Positions 33,871 to 45,490 of a stretch of 64,000 nt of DNA are shown one piece after another; position 1 is the stretch's first letter, and the number at the start of each line of letters is the position of its first letter. A program made the position numbers and the translations under genes. This DNA is from Bromus sterilis. Taxonomy: Eukaryota; Streptophyta; Magnoliopsida; Poales; Poaceae. The DNA lies in contig OX465595.1 in the NCBI GenBank assembly GCA_950022295.1, positions 65,742,770 through 65,806,769 of the forward strand. Reading direction: 5' to 3'. The notes under the pieces were generated by a model. The model had not been told where the DNA came from. It did no database searches and saw only the letters and a list, made by a program, of their open reading frames with translations.

Positions 33871-36800
33871 TGTCAAAACCCTAAATTAGGTTTGTGTTTA
33901 ACCTAGCTTGCATTTTTGCATCATAAAAAAATTTGCAAAAGAAAAAGAAATGGGGAAAAGAAAAGCCCTAAATGATTTAAATAAAAAGGCCAGAAATAAA
34001 TCTTTTTCCAAAATTCTTTTGGATGTGTTGAAAAGTCTTAAAAATGAGTGTGATCATTTTAAAAGTGATTTTGGATTAAACCCATGCTCATTGATTTTTC
34101 AAAATTCCAAACAGTAGCTTGGAAATTAAATCAATTGCCTATTTGAATTGAAATTCAAATAATTTGAATTTCAAACATTCCCAAAACTTGGGGTTGACTA
34201 ATAATAAGTCACCTAGGTTTTATAAAGTTATTTGGGAATTTTTATAAAATGCCCTAGTATTTATTTTTAGGGCAAAACAAAAAGAACAGAAAGAATAAAA
34301 AGAAGAAAAATAGAGAAACCCTTACCTGTTGCCCAGGGAGAGGTCCAGTCTGGCTTCTGGCCCAGCCCAACCCACAGGGGAGGGCAGGGTCGTCTTCTAC
34401 CCTGGACAGGCGGGCACACTGGTGCATGGCGTGCATGCCGGCGACGCCGTCGCCACGCCACCTCCCTGCCTGCTCCCTCATCCCTATCTCTTCGCCACGC
34501 ACGCCTTGGAGTCGCCCTGTCCATTCCCTCCTCTCTCTGGCCCTTCCTTCTTCCTCCCCGGCGAGAAACCCGTGGCATCCGAGACCTAATCGGAGCACGC
34601 CACCGTGCCCGGCGTGGCCACCGTGTCCTTCAGGCCGCGCCACCGTGTCCAAGCGACTCCTAGCCCGTCGCTCCGCGCTTCCATTTCGAGCAAAGGAGCC
34701 ACCCCCGCGACGCGAGCTTCAAGTTCCTCACCGCCGGCCGCCATGGATTCCGGCAAGAAATCGCACGCCGTCGCTCCCTCTCCGGCCTCCCCGAGCTCGT
34801 CGTCGTCTTCCACGTGAGCTTCGCGTCATTTGCCCTCTCTCCGCACCTCTCCCCGTCCCCTCTGCTGCCCGGCGCCATGAACAGAGGCCATGGCCTCCGC
34901 CTGGATCGTCGCCGTGGTCGCCTCGGACCTCCCCCGAGACCCCCGTGTGCACCATCAGGTGCGGGAGGCCGCGGGCTACCTGCGGGTGCCTTCCCCGTGC
35001 CTCCCCGTTCCCGGGAGCTCGACTCCGGCAGGGTGCCGCCGTGCACAGTGGCACCGGCGTCATGCCGCCGGCCAGCCCTGGTCGTTTAGCCCCTAATCCC
35101 CCTGCTAACCACCCCCAAGCCACTGACAAGTGGGCCAACCCTCTAATTAATCCCATGTTTAATTTAAATCAAGTTAATTAACCCCCTGAGCCTATGACAG
35201 CCAGGCCCCACTGGTCAGGCCACCGCCCACGTCAGCACGACGTCACCCTGACGCAGAAATTGTTAAATGATTTAATTTAATCAGAAATTTCCAGAAAATA
35301 TTCAAAACTTTGAAATTGAATATCTTTTAAACCATAACTCCAAATGAAAAGATTTATATATGAAAAATTATTAGAATAAAATTCTCTATCAAAATATAAA
35401 ACTTTAAACTATGTTTGAACAAGTTATCTTGATGAACCAGTAGCATTTTGCTATTTGGATCATTTGGGTTAAATCAAATAAAATGCAATGCTCATTTGAA
35501 CTTGAACCCTTGCAATGCAAATATGATCATTTGTACATCAGAGGCATATCACACACATGATCACAAGGTTTATAATGAACAAACATTAGCCAATGCAACT
35601 TGGACAAATTTGAATACCATTTGGAGTTTGAATTTGAATTTGCTTTTCAAATAACCTTCAATTAACATGTTGCAATTTAAACATAGGCCACATCAGTACC
35701 TTGCCATGCTATGTTTTTCATATTGTTTGTGCATTGTATTATCTTGAATGTGCTTTACTTCCAGTGCTTCGGTGATTGCATCTTCTCGGTAGAGTTGATC
35801 TCAGAGACGAGTTCAACCTCACGTCAGAAGACTAGTACCTCGTGATCGTCAGCAAGGCAAGCACCCCCTCTTTGATCATGTCGATAAAATCCCAGTTCCC
35901 TCTCATTCTCGCAAATGCATGTTTAGGATGTCACCATGATACGTTATACCGCTAGTTCAACCTATTCCTTTGCATGACCTATCATTTTGTCACAGTAGTA
36001 AGCAAACCACAATCCTAGCAGATGTAGGAGTTGGTTGATATCATGTGGCCCCTGCAACTGTTACAGCTTATTGCATGCTTAGAGTTGTTACAATGAGGCT
36101 ACTTTGTTGTGAGTCGGGATGGTAGTGATCATGTGAATGATGGTGGAAACGTGTTGGTGGATTTGACCTAAACAAGGTGAACGATGAGAGGCTGTGTAGG
36201 AGTACACAGTGGGTTGTCTCGTTGAACACTGCCTTAAGCCTGAGTTCTTGTGTTGTTATCCAAGACTAAGAGTACGACCACACATTGGGCTCACTGACCC
36301 CTCTCGGCCTAGTACCTCACCCCGGACCAAGTCCAGGAGTCGCAAGTAGTTCGAGCTATAAACAATCTCAAGCAGGTACATCAAGGTAAGTGTTGGACGT
36401 AGGTTGTGGGCACGTTGAATCAAGTGATCATGATCGAGTTGAGCTTGATGGCGGTCACACAACGTTTGAGTCCGCATCGGAAAAATCGGCCGGATTCCGA
36501 TCATGGTCCCAACTCAAATAGGCGACTCCCTAGGACTAGAGATGGTGCCGTGAGTGAAGTGTCGTGGCAGCATCCTCGCCGGCACTCACTTGAAGGGTCC
36601 ATCCCCAGGCGGTAACTGATGAGGCGTGTGTGTAGCAGTACTCCCCTGCAGGGTTAATGAACTATTCGAATAGCCGTGTCCGCGGTTATGGACTACTTGG
36701 AGACCTTTACTTGATCATAGACAACTTCAATGGTTACTTTAAAACTTGCCAAGATAAGCGTGAGTGCTATGGCGTTCTTCCTCGTGGGGAAGTCGAGGAA

Positions 36801-37827
36801 GTAACCATAGTGGTGTATTTGTTGGAGACTTGATACTTGGACTCGTGGACGCTCCTTACCTCATTCTGGTATTCGTAGTACAGGACTAGCCAAGTCAAAG
36901 CTGGCACTTCTGCAATGAAACCCCACCTCCCTTTGCCTTGATACATGTGCATGAGTAGTATAGTTCCTATGTAAGTCTTGCTGAGTACGTCTTTGTACTC
37001 ACGTTTTCTTATTCTATGTTTTAGAGACGAGACCACTGACCCTGATGGTGGCCTCTACCTCGAGCTCGGCGTAGACCTAGTCGTATAGTTCCAGACAGTA
37101 GCCTGTGCCCTTTGGAGGGTCGTTGTATTTTCTTTCAGGCTTCTGAAGCCATTTGTTAAACTTGTCTTTACTAAGACATAATTTGCTTCTATTGACGTTT
37201 GATGTAATGTTGGATCACAGCTATGTGGTCTCTGCTTGTAATAGAACTACTATGTCTGCTGTGTTTAGCAGAAGTTATAAAGACTATGAGTTTGTAGAGT
37301 TCATGGTGTGATTACCTGCTGTTTACACTGGACATGTATGCTGCGTGTATGATTATAACGTGCATGTCTTAGTGTGGGGTTCGATAGCTTAGTTGAGTTC
37401 TTGCCGGTGGTCTTTTATACACCAAGTGACCCTTAGATGTGCGCAGCTTGGGGCATCGCGATGCGATTGCTCGTGACTCTGTCACGTGGCACACTTTGTT
37501 GTATAATTAAGCCCGCCCGAGATCCCGACTAGGTGATCGGGCTGGAGTCTGTTTATGTAAGTGTTATAATTCAATCGATAATATGGTTGAGGCGACTTGT
37601 CTATGAGTATGGGATTTCACCACCCATAATCATTTAGACTTGTGAGCGGGCGATGAGGACCCATCTCAGTTGATCATCCGGCCTGGATGGGATGCCCCTC
37701 ACGTACGATGCTTTCCGAGAGTGTTCTGTGCTTGGCCTTGTCTGCTTAGACAAGTGGGTACAACTCTCAGCTCTCCATATGATTGGATTGTGACTGGAAT
37801 TACATACGCAAACCCCGGGTACCGACA
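33871..37827 (+). mobile_element. Long gypsy LTR (3,957 bp) related to the LTR at 2271
   Basis: It starts TGTCAAAACCC and ends TACCGACA, with the same TGTC/GACA inverted ends as the LTR at 2271-6050. It shares its order of parts: AT-rich start, GC-rich region (34330-35100), conserved palindromic block (36639-36693) and a closing region with GGGATGCCCCTCACG. A tRNA-Met primer site follows, so it is a 5' LTR in type. Frames in the GC-rich part (for example 34426-35181) are low-complexity and not conserved. The five bases before it are cagat; the matching duplication would be outside the window. Confidence 0.85.
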
Positions 37828-37831
37828 GACT

Positions 37832-37843
37832 TGGTATCAGAGC
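37832..37843 (+). promoter_or_regulatory. Primer-binding site (initiator tRNA-Met)
   Basis: TGGTATCAGAGC starts five bases after the LTR end at 37827. The sequence stays like the Tekay-like leader for only about ten more bases (AGGACTGTCT) and then changes to an Athila-like leader. Confidence 0.88.
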
Positions 37844-37855
37844 AGGACTGTCTTC

Positions 37856-38426
37856 AATTAGATTTTTTATTGGTGGCTTCATTTGTGAGTATTTAGTAAC
37901 TCTTGGTGTTGTTCTTATGAGCTTGCATGCATGTGTAGAAATTTATTTTCCAAGTTTTGAAGCAAGTTTATGCCTTAGGTAAGTGAGTAGAGTAGTTTGC
38001 CTCAACTCAATTTGTCTAAATCGTTGTTTTTGTGAATTGTAGTTTTTTTCAGAAATGAGTTTCTTTGGAAAAGCAAAGGGGTGGCTTGGGGGGAAGAAGC
38101 CCGATCGCTCCGATCGAGTCACTAGGGCTGCAGCTTCACCCTAAGCAGTTAGGGTGAGCTACAATGAAGATCATGTGCCCCTGGAGCTGTTGGAAGACAC
38201 AAATCCAGCATGCGCAATGATGTATCCTTGCGATGATTTTCGTACAGCTGCAGGAATCAATGAGGAATTTTATGGCCTTTTTGCCAATGCAGGTTTGACA
38301 TGGCTAGCTTTATGCCGTGTGGTACAATACAAAAAGCTTACCTCCTATTTTGTCAACAGTTTTTTTATAACCATGATGCTGGAACCGTTGAGTTCAAACT
38401 TTATAATGATCTCATAACCATGTCTT
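37856..38426 (+). pseudogene. gag: Athila-like leader and gag, 5' part, interrupted by Copia
   Basis: A non-coding leader runs to about 38053. A gag-like frame then starts at ATG 38054 with MSFFGKAKGWLGGKK. It contains a TAA stop at about 38141 (ASP-stop) and continues as YNEDHVPLELLEDTN. A frame change falls near the T run at 38360-38366, after which YNHDAGTVEFKLYND follows in another frame. It is split at 38426 by the Copia element and resumes in frame at 62616. Gag proteins form the particle that packages element RNA. The lineage call (Athila/Sabrina-like) rests on the conserved stretch LEQFCDI and the long basic-free Gag, without a zinc knuckle in view. Confidence 0.7.
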
Positions 38427-39062
38427 TGTTGGATATGTGCCCTAGAGACAAATTAATAAAGATATTTGTCACATATCCGTTTTGTTCATAATACGTTTTA
38501 TACTGTGCTATAACTGTATTACATGGAAATACTAATGCAGGTGTAGTATAAAACATGGTTCGTAGTTTAACTCGGGTAAACTATCTCATTGGGCAATTGA
38601 TTGATCAAGCTTTCCTGATCATGGCGACACTTAAGTCCATTGACAATGAGGTCATATCATTAAGGGGAATGATGTGATGGACGTACACCCACCTAAAGTA
38701 TTGCAATGTGATCGAGTCACATAGTTCAGCGTTGCTATGACTTTGTAACGTATGGCTTAGTCCTTAGACCGTAATGATCATACGTAATTACCATCTATGA
38801 GGAGACTTTGATTTGTATCCCACCGCCTGACTGAAATATGCTGGCTATATTGGTGCACTTTGGGTATTCCAAAATAGATGGTTGATGAGTATGTTAATAG
38901 ATCAGAGCGGGATTTGCAGTCCTTGTGACAGGACAGGTACTCTGGGCCCACTCGGTGATATTGCATCAACACCTTGCAAGGACGTGACTAGGTCACAAGA
39001 GATGCAATGATCATGGACGAGAGAAGTTGTTTGTTGTGAACGAGATGTGAACACGGTATGTA
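38427..39062 (+). mobile_element. 5' LTR of Copia element, first segment
   Basis: It matches 59636-60272 of the 3' LTR with single-base differences. It is cut after GGTATGTA by the Tat gypsy element; atgta (39058-39062) is the duplicated target, repeated at 53528-53532. Confidence 0.95.
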
Positions 39063-40076
39063 TGTCGGGGGATTGGTACCTGGGTAGGCTCACCCAAGCG
39101 GAAGCAACCTTTCAAGACAAGGATGGACCGATTGGGCTGCAGCTGGCCCGAGCTGGGCAGGCATACGGCCGATTGCTCCAAGGCAATCAGCCATACCAAA
39201 TGCCAGCAGTCGGCCCAGGCGCAACCGGTCCACCGTTTTCATCGCCAAGACAATTATCCGATTGGCCCGCAGCTGGGCCGAGGTGGATATTAGCATAGCC
39301 GATTGCCTAGAGCAATCGACCTTGCCCAGAACCACCAGTTGGCCCAGGCGCAATCGGTACAGTCTACCACCTCTGGAGAAGTTGACCCCGAGACCAGTCG
39401 GAGATCCAAGTACGGGGTCATAAATATGCAATCCCGAGAGATCGGGGTGGAAGAGAAGCCAAGTCACATCGAAGATCTGGCAGAGATACGGTGTCGACCT
39501 CTCCGCCGATTCCGCGGACAGGATGACAATACCGCACCTCCTAGCGTCACTGTTCATCATCATGACCTACAAGCCTACAGCATGGGCCGCCGCTCGTAGG
39601 GTCCGGATCATCCGGAGAAGAGCAGTCGATGGGACCCAGCCGATTAGAGGATGACGGCTGGGCCCAATCGGCAGTGAAGTTACCGATGTACCCCGGGCTC
39701 ATACTATAAGAGCCCGGGGTACCCCTCCTGCGTGGGGGACGATCCACTCATTTAGCGCCATTACTCCAACCCTCCTCAGTTCATTCACTGCTCGTAGTTA
39801 TTTCTCAGGGAAGCAGGAGAGAGCCTTGCCCACGGCGGCGCTCACCTTCCCCTGAGAAGATAGAGAAGCAGTTATTGTAGTCCAGTTCATTGATATAGAA
39901 GAGACAAGCAGGAGTAGGGGTGTTATCTCTCCGGAGAGCCCCGAACCTGTGTACATCGTGGTGTCCTTCACCGTGTTTGTGCCCAACCCGATTCCGGCAC
40001 CATCGACATCTTCTTCCTCGCGTCTTCCCCTCACTTTAGCCATCCCCATGGCATTTGCCGTCACATATCGACGACA
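39063..40076 (+). mobile_element. 5' LTR of Tat element (1,014 bp)
   Basis: It starts TGTCGGGGGATTGG and ends ATCGACGACA just before the primer site. It contains a TATA box inside a perfect palindrome (39689-39721). It is nearly the same length as the 3' LTR at 52515-53527. Confidence 0.96.
39689..39721 (+). promoter_or_regulatory. Tat LTR TATA box held in the loop of a 12-bp perfect palindrome
   Basis: Arms TACCCCGGGCTC (39689-39700) and GAGCCCGGGGTA (39710-39721) are exact reverse complements around the loop ATACTATAA. The TATA core TATAAG spans the loop edge (39705-39710). In the 3' LTR (53140-53172) one base of the right arm is changed. The box lies about 370 bases before the LTR end, a normal place for the promoter. 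Confidence 0.75.
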
Positions 40077-40077
40077 G

Positions 40078-40096
40078 TTGGCGCCCACCGTGGGGC
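40078..40096 (+). promoter_or_regulatory. Primer-binding site of Tat element
   Basis: TTGGCGCCCACCGTGGGGC begins one base after the LTR. This sequence is typical of RIRE2-like Tat elements, which are reported to use tRNA-Arg as primer. Confidence 0.85.
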
Positions 40097-40410
40097 AGAC
40101 CGAGGCGTCGACTGGAGTAAAAATCCGTACGGGATTTTCCTCTGCATCAGGCGGTAGCCACGCCTCTGGCCTGATTCTTAGGCGTGGGGCAATCGATTAT
40201 GTGGTGGATTACTCGGCGCGGTACGGGGCTGGTGCGCCCCTGCCGCCCGGTGTGTCACTACAGGTTGGCAGTCATCGCCTCTTCATCAGCAGTTTCCCCG
40301 AGGCGTATCCGAGGGAGATCCATGTCTTCTTGTGCGTCACAGATCCGCTCTCAACCAGGGGCTGCAGCGCAGCACCTGGCAGAGAGGATGGCCGAGTGCA
40401 CGCTCCTGTC

Positions 40411-42596
40411 ATGATGGCGGGGGCATCATCATCGAGCAATCGCGGTGCAGCAAGTGCAGCAAGAAGAGCCAAGGAGGCAGCGGAAGCCGCGGAGAGAGTC
40501 GGCACCAGTGCGTTGCGGGACGTGTTGTACATGCCCATGAACAGGAATGGTGATCCCGATCAAGTGCACATCGAGATGGAAACCGCAAGGCTTGCCCTGG
40601 CTCGTAGGGCCGAGCAGGTGCTAGCAGAAGAGCGCAGGCTGGGAGCTATCACCAGAGAGTACAATGCAGCGCATGCGGGACCGCGCCGGCCGATTGAGCC
40701 CGCGGTCCTGGAAGATCTGAGAAGCCGAGGCAGGGCAGTCAATCAGCAGCTGTCGGGGGCTGAGCAACCGGAGCGGCCAAGGAGGCCAGTGCAACCGGAG
40801 CAACCGGCGCAATCGGCATTCATCCAGAGGCCGACATACAGCACGCCGGACAAAAACCTGAGAGCAGCTGAGTAGATAGCACTCGAGCTAGAAGACATGG
40901 AGGGAGACGAGTGGCGGGAGCAGTCGCGCCGAATGCGTGAGCTGTTGGCAGCCGCAAAGGAGCAGAGGCTCATGGCAATGGAGAATCAAGATGCAGGACC
41001 TGGGGCGTCAAGAGGAACTGTGAGGCCGAATCCGGGAGCTAGCCAGCGACCGAATGCATCGCGCCAGAACAGACAACAACCCGCTCCGTCTCGGCACGAG
41101 AGTAGGGTCAGAAGCAATCGGCCACCTCCAGCAGCAAGCCTAAGAGTCGAAGAGCCAGCTGTTAACAGCAGGCACAACGACATGCCTCAGCAATCGGCAC
41201 CAAGACCAGCAATCAGCGCCCGGCTTGGCCCTCGCCAGATCGGTCAGAACGATGCAAGGCATCGCATTGAGCTCCTGGAGAAGGAGGCTCAAGAGGATGA
41301 AGAAGGAGAGGCTGGCTCGTCGTGTTTCGGTCATCGTATTCGGACCGAGAAGTTTCCCAAAGGCTTTACGTTGCCGAGAGACACGCCCAAGTACAATGGT
41401 TCTGTGAAGCCAGAAGATTGGTTGTCCAGTTACCTGACTGCAGTTCGCATCGCAGGAGGCAATCGGCGTGTAGCAGTCCGTTATGCACCTCTGATGCTGC
41501 AGGGATCGGCTCGGACATGGTTAAACAGCCTGCCCAAGGACAGTGTAAACTGCTGGGAAGATTTCACGAGTGCATTTATCCATAACTTCACAAGCACGTA
41601 TGAGCGGCCGACCTCCCAAGGCAGTTGGCTCTTTGTGTGCAGGGCAAGGATGAACCCCTCCGAGATTATCTATCTCGGTGGATCGAGCTAAAGAACTCAT
41701 GTGAAGGAGTCCATGAGATCCAGGCCATTCAGTACTTCACGGATGGATGCCTGGCCGATTCAATGCTAAAGCACAAGTTACTCCGCAAGGATTTCACATC
41801 GCTCTCCGAGCTCATGAAGATGGCCAATGCGTTTGCTATGTCCGATTCTGTGATGTGCCCTATCCAGCTTGGAGTTGGGGGTGTAATCCAGTCACCAGGG
41901 GCTCCGCAGTCAGACACAGCGAACCAAGTCCTCAGTCGGAAGGAAAGGAGAGAGAACAACCGCAACAACAACAACAACCAGCAGAACAATGGCAAGCGCA
42001 AGGATGAGCAACCCGATACTCAGTATGGCAGTCGGCAGGTGGCCGCTGTCCAGAACGAAGAAGATCCAGCGGCTGCAGGGGGCAGTCGGAAGATGAGACC
42101 AAATGTAAGGCCTCCGGGGCAGATGAATCCCAAGTACACATTTGATGATATGTTGGATGCACCGTGCAAGTTGCACAGCACACCTGGCAGGCCGTCTGCG
42201 CACACCACTCGGCAGTGTGATTTCGTGAGAAGGATCGCGAAGGGAGAAGCTTTACCACCTCCACCCCCACCACCACCCCAGAACAGAGGACCACCTCAGC
42301 AGCAGAACCAGTTACCGCGGAAAGACGCTGCCTACATGATTTTCACCAGTGAGTCCACGGACAAGGGTAGTCGGAGAGCCCGAGCTCAGGAAGTCAACGC
42401 CACTATGCCGCCGATTCCTCAGTTTATGCATTGGTCCGAGTGTCCTATATCCTGGGACAGAGCAGATCATCCCACCATCTTCCCGAATCCGGGCAACTAT
42501 CCGCTTGTGGTTGATGCTCTGTTCGCAGGACCAAAGTTCTCGTGCAAGTTGTCCCGAGTGCTCGTCGATGGAGGAAGAACAATCAACATTCTGTAA
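40411..42596 (+). pseudogene. gag: Tat-lineage gag (broken)
   Basis: I take ATG 40411 (MMAGASSSSNRG) as start because it is the first plausible one after the LTR and primer site. An Ala/Arg/Glu-rich region follows, then a Retrotrans_gag-type core (about 41340-41690: FPKGFTLPRDTPKYNG, WLNSLPKDSVNCWEDF), continuing as DEPLRDYLSRW and a basic, Asn/Gln-rich tail with CKLHSTPGRPSAHTTRQC. Breaks: an in-frame TAG at 40873-40875, and a frame change near 41624, where the Gag core passes from one frame to the next. The frame ends at 42596 inside a protease-like motif (LVDGGRTINIL). Gag packages the RNA; this copy could not make it whole. Confidence 0.85.
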
Positions 42597-45478
42597 GGGA
42601 CACATTGATCAAGCTAGGGCTCACAGAGAAATACCTGGAGCGCAGTCGAACGACGTTCCACGGGATTGTCCCTGGGTTGTCTTGCACCCCCATGGGTCGC
42701 ATTCGGCTGGATGTTATATTTGGCACAGAGGAAAACTTCAGGAGGGAGCCGGTTTGGTTCGAAGTCACCGACCTCAGTAGTCCCTATCATGCTCTGTTGG
42801 GACTACCTTCATTTTCCAAGTTCATGTTCAACGCACATCAGACTTACCTCAAGATGAAGATCCCAGGGCCAAACGGCGTCATCACCGTCACCGGGGACTT
42901 CAGGAAGTCCCTCGAGTGCACGTCGGCTGGCAGCAGTTTGGCTGACTCTCAGGTGGTTGAGGCGGAGAAGCATCAGCTCAGCAAGGTGATTGCAATGGCG
43001 CAAGCACAGAGCAAGAATCCACTACCAGTCGGCTCAGCCAAGAGAGCAGATGAGGAGTCGGCCTTTCAGTCGGCCAAGGACAGCAAGAAGATCGCTCTAG
43101 ATCCCTCTGACTCAACCAAGTTCGTTGTGGTCGGAGCTGGACTTAGCGATAAATAGGAAAGCGAGCTCGTCGAGTTTCTCCGTGAGAATCGGGACATCTT
43201 CGCATGGTCTCTACAAGACATGCCTGGTGTGCCGAGAGAGCTCACCGAGCACAAGCTGCACATTCGGCCAGGCTCGAAGCCGGTCAAGCAACCCCTGAGA
43301 CGTTTTTCTGAAGACAAGAGAAGGGCAATCGGCAAAGAGATCGCGAAGCTGCAAACTGCAGGTTTTATTATGGAAGTGTTTTACCCCGAGTGGCTGGCGA
43401 ACCCAGTCCTCGTCATGAAGAAGAACAAGACCTGGCGCATGTGTATTGACTACACGTGCTTGAACAAGGCATGCCCGAAGGACCCGTTTGCTCTGCCCCG
43501 TATTGATCAAGTGATTGATTCTACGGCCGGATGCGAGCTGTTGTCTTTTCTGGATGCTACAGCTGGTTATCACCAGATCAAACTTGCTGTGGATGATCAA
43601 ATAAAAACTGCATTTATAACCCCCTTTGGGGATTATTGTTATATCACCATGCCTTTTGGCTTGAAAAATGGAGGTGCCACTTATCAGCGCACAATTCAGA
43701 GGTGTACACACTCCCAACTCGGCAGAAATCTCCACGTTTACGTGGACGACTTGGTGGTGAAATCAGCAAAAGGAATCACGCTTCTCGACGACCTTAGAGA
43801 GACATTTGCAAATTTTAGAACTTATCAGATCAAGCTCAATCCGGAGAAATGTGTTTTTGGAGTTCAGGCCGGCAAGCTCTTGGGTTTTCTCGTTTCCGAG
43901 AGAGGAATCGAATGCAATCCCGAGAAGATAGCCGTGATAGAGTGCATGGAACAACCCAAGAACCTGAAGCAAGTACATAAGTTCACCGTTTGCCTTGCGT
44001 CACTCAGCCGATTCCTCAGTCGGCTAGGTGAAAAAGAAATCCCATTATACCAACTGATGAAGAAGACGGAGAAGTTCACCTGGAACCCCCAAGCAAGCGA
44101 AGCATTCCGAGAGCTCAAGCACATGCTCTCCACCGCGCCGATTCTGGCTGCCCCGATTGAAAAGGAGCCAATGATGTTGTACATTGCGGCAACCAATCGG
44201 GTGATCAGTGAAGTTATGGTGGTGGAGCGGCCCGAGAAGGACAAGGCACATCAGATTCAGCGACCCGTGTATTACATCAGTGAAGTGCTCTCGGCATCCA
44301 AGCAGAACTACCCTCACTACCGGAAGATGTGCTATGGAGTATACATGGCAGCAAAGAGATTGAAGCCATACTTTCAAGCCCACTTGGTCACCGTCGTCAG
44401 CTCGGCTCCATTGGCCGACATCATAGGAAGCAGAGATGCAACCGGAAGAGTGGCGAAATGGGCAATCGAGATCGCCAACCATGGCATCCAATATGAGCCG
44501 AGAACTGCAATCAAGTCGCAAGCATTGGCCGATTTCCTGGTGGACTGGGCCGAAACTCAATATATGCCGCAGCTCCCAGGATCGAATTTCTGGCGAATGC
44601 ACTTTGACGGTTCCAAGATGAAGAGCGGCCTAGGGGCTGGCGTAGTGCTTACTTCACCAAGAGGTGATCAACTGCAATACGTGCTCCAGATTCACTTTGC
44701 AGCCTCAAACAATGTCGCCGAGTACGAAGCCCTTGTGCGTGGTATCAAGCTTGCCAAGGAAATCGGCATTCGGAATATTGAGTGCTTTGGTGACTCCGAC
44801 CTAGTAGTACAGCAGTGCACAGGCAACTGGGATGCAAAGGATGCAAATATGGCAAGCTATCATTTCCTGGTACAGCAGATCAGTGGGTACTTTGAAAGAT
44901 GCGAGTTCCATCATGTGCCGAGAGCAAACAACGAAGCAGAAGATGCGCTGTCCAAGCTCGGCTCAACAAGGCAAGCTATCCCACCAGGTGTGTCGCTTGA
45001 GCACATCAAGAAGCCATCCATCACGCCATCCCCAGAGTCTGAGTCCATCTTCATCTCGGAGACCGACCTTGAAGCGTTGAAAAAGGCGAAAGAAGCTCAA
45101 CCGGCAAAGATTCCAACCATGAAGAAACAGTCCAGCGCCCAAGATGCGTCAGCAACAGCAGAGCCGACAGCACCAGGGGCTGCCGATTGCAAGCCAGGGG
45201 CTTCTGAATGCCGCAAGAAGAGCAAGGTCAAAGAAAAGCAAGCAGAGACAAGGCCAGAGGGCACAGCCTCAGAAGAACCAATGATGTTAGAAACTGCCGA
45301 TTGCAGTAAAGAAGTCCCAACTCCAGAAAAGCAGTCATCACTAGGGGCTGCCGAAGGCGTGCCAGGCGCCGCAATCGGTAGTTCAGAGGCAGAAGTCGAA
45401 ATGACAGAAGTTCAAGAGGCCGAGATCCAAGAGGCCAGTGGCCAAGAAACCGAGATACAAGAAGAAGTCCCACCCTAG
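42540..45478 (+). pseudogene. pol: Tat-lineage Pol part 1: protease, reverse transcriptase, two RNase H domains
   Basis: A protease-like site (VDGG at about 42565) precedes a frame change near 42594. The next frame runs with TPMGRIRLDVIFG and YHALLGLPSF to a TAG at 43154-43156, then stays in the same frame to 45478. Counted from Met 43220, reverse transcriptase has FLDATAGYHQIK (110-121), MPFGLKN and the catalytic YVDD at 174-177. The first RNase H (about 318-440) looks catalytically dead (YIAATN in place of the first acidic motif). A second, archaeal-type RNase H follows (HFDGS at 462-466, EYEAL, FGDSDLV, EAEDALS). The last 150 residues are a Pro/Glu/Ala-rich linker. The TAG ending at 45478 is in frame with the integrase segment downstream. 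Confidence 0.92.
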
Positions 45479-45490
45479 CAAGCAGCAGTA

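Noticed and set aside
33075..33884. Candidate host gene
   Set aside because: Bounded by LTRs on both sides, no start context, and the last codons lie inside an LTR; better read as a transposon fragment.
34426..35181. 251-codon plus-strand frame
   Set aside because: Low-complexity GC-rich part of an LTR with overlapping frames on both strands; no conserved domain.
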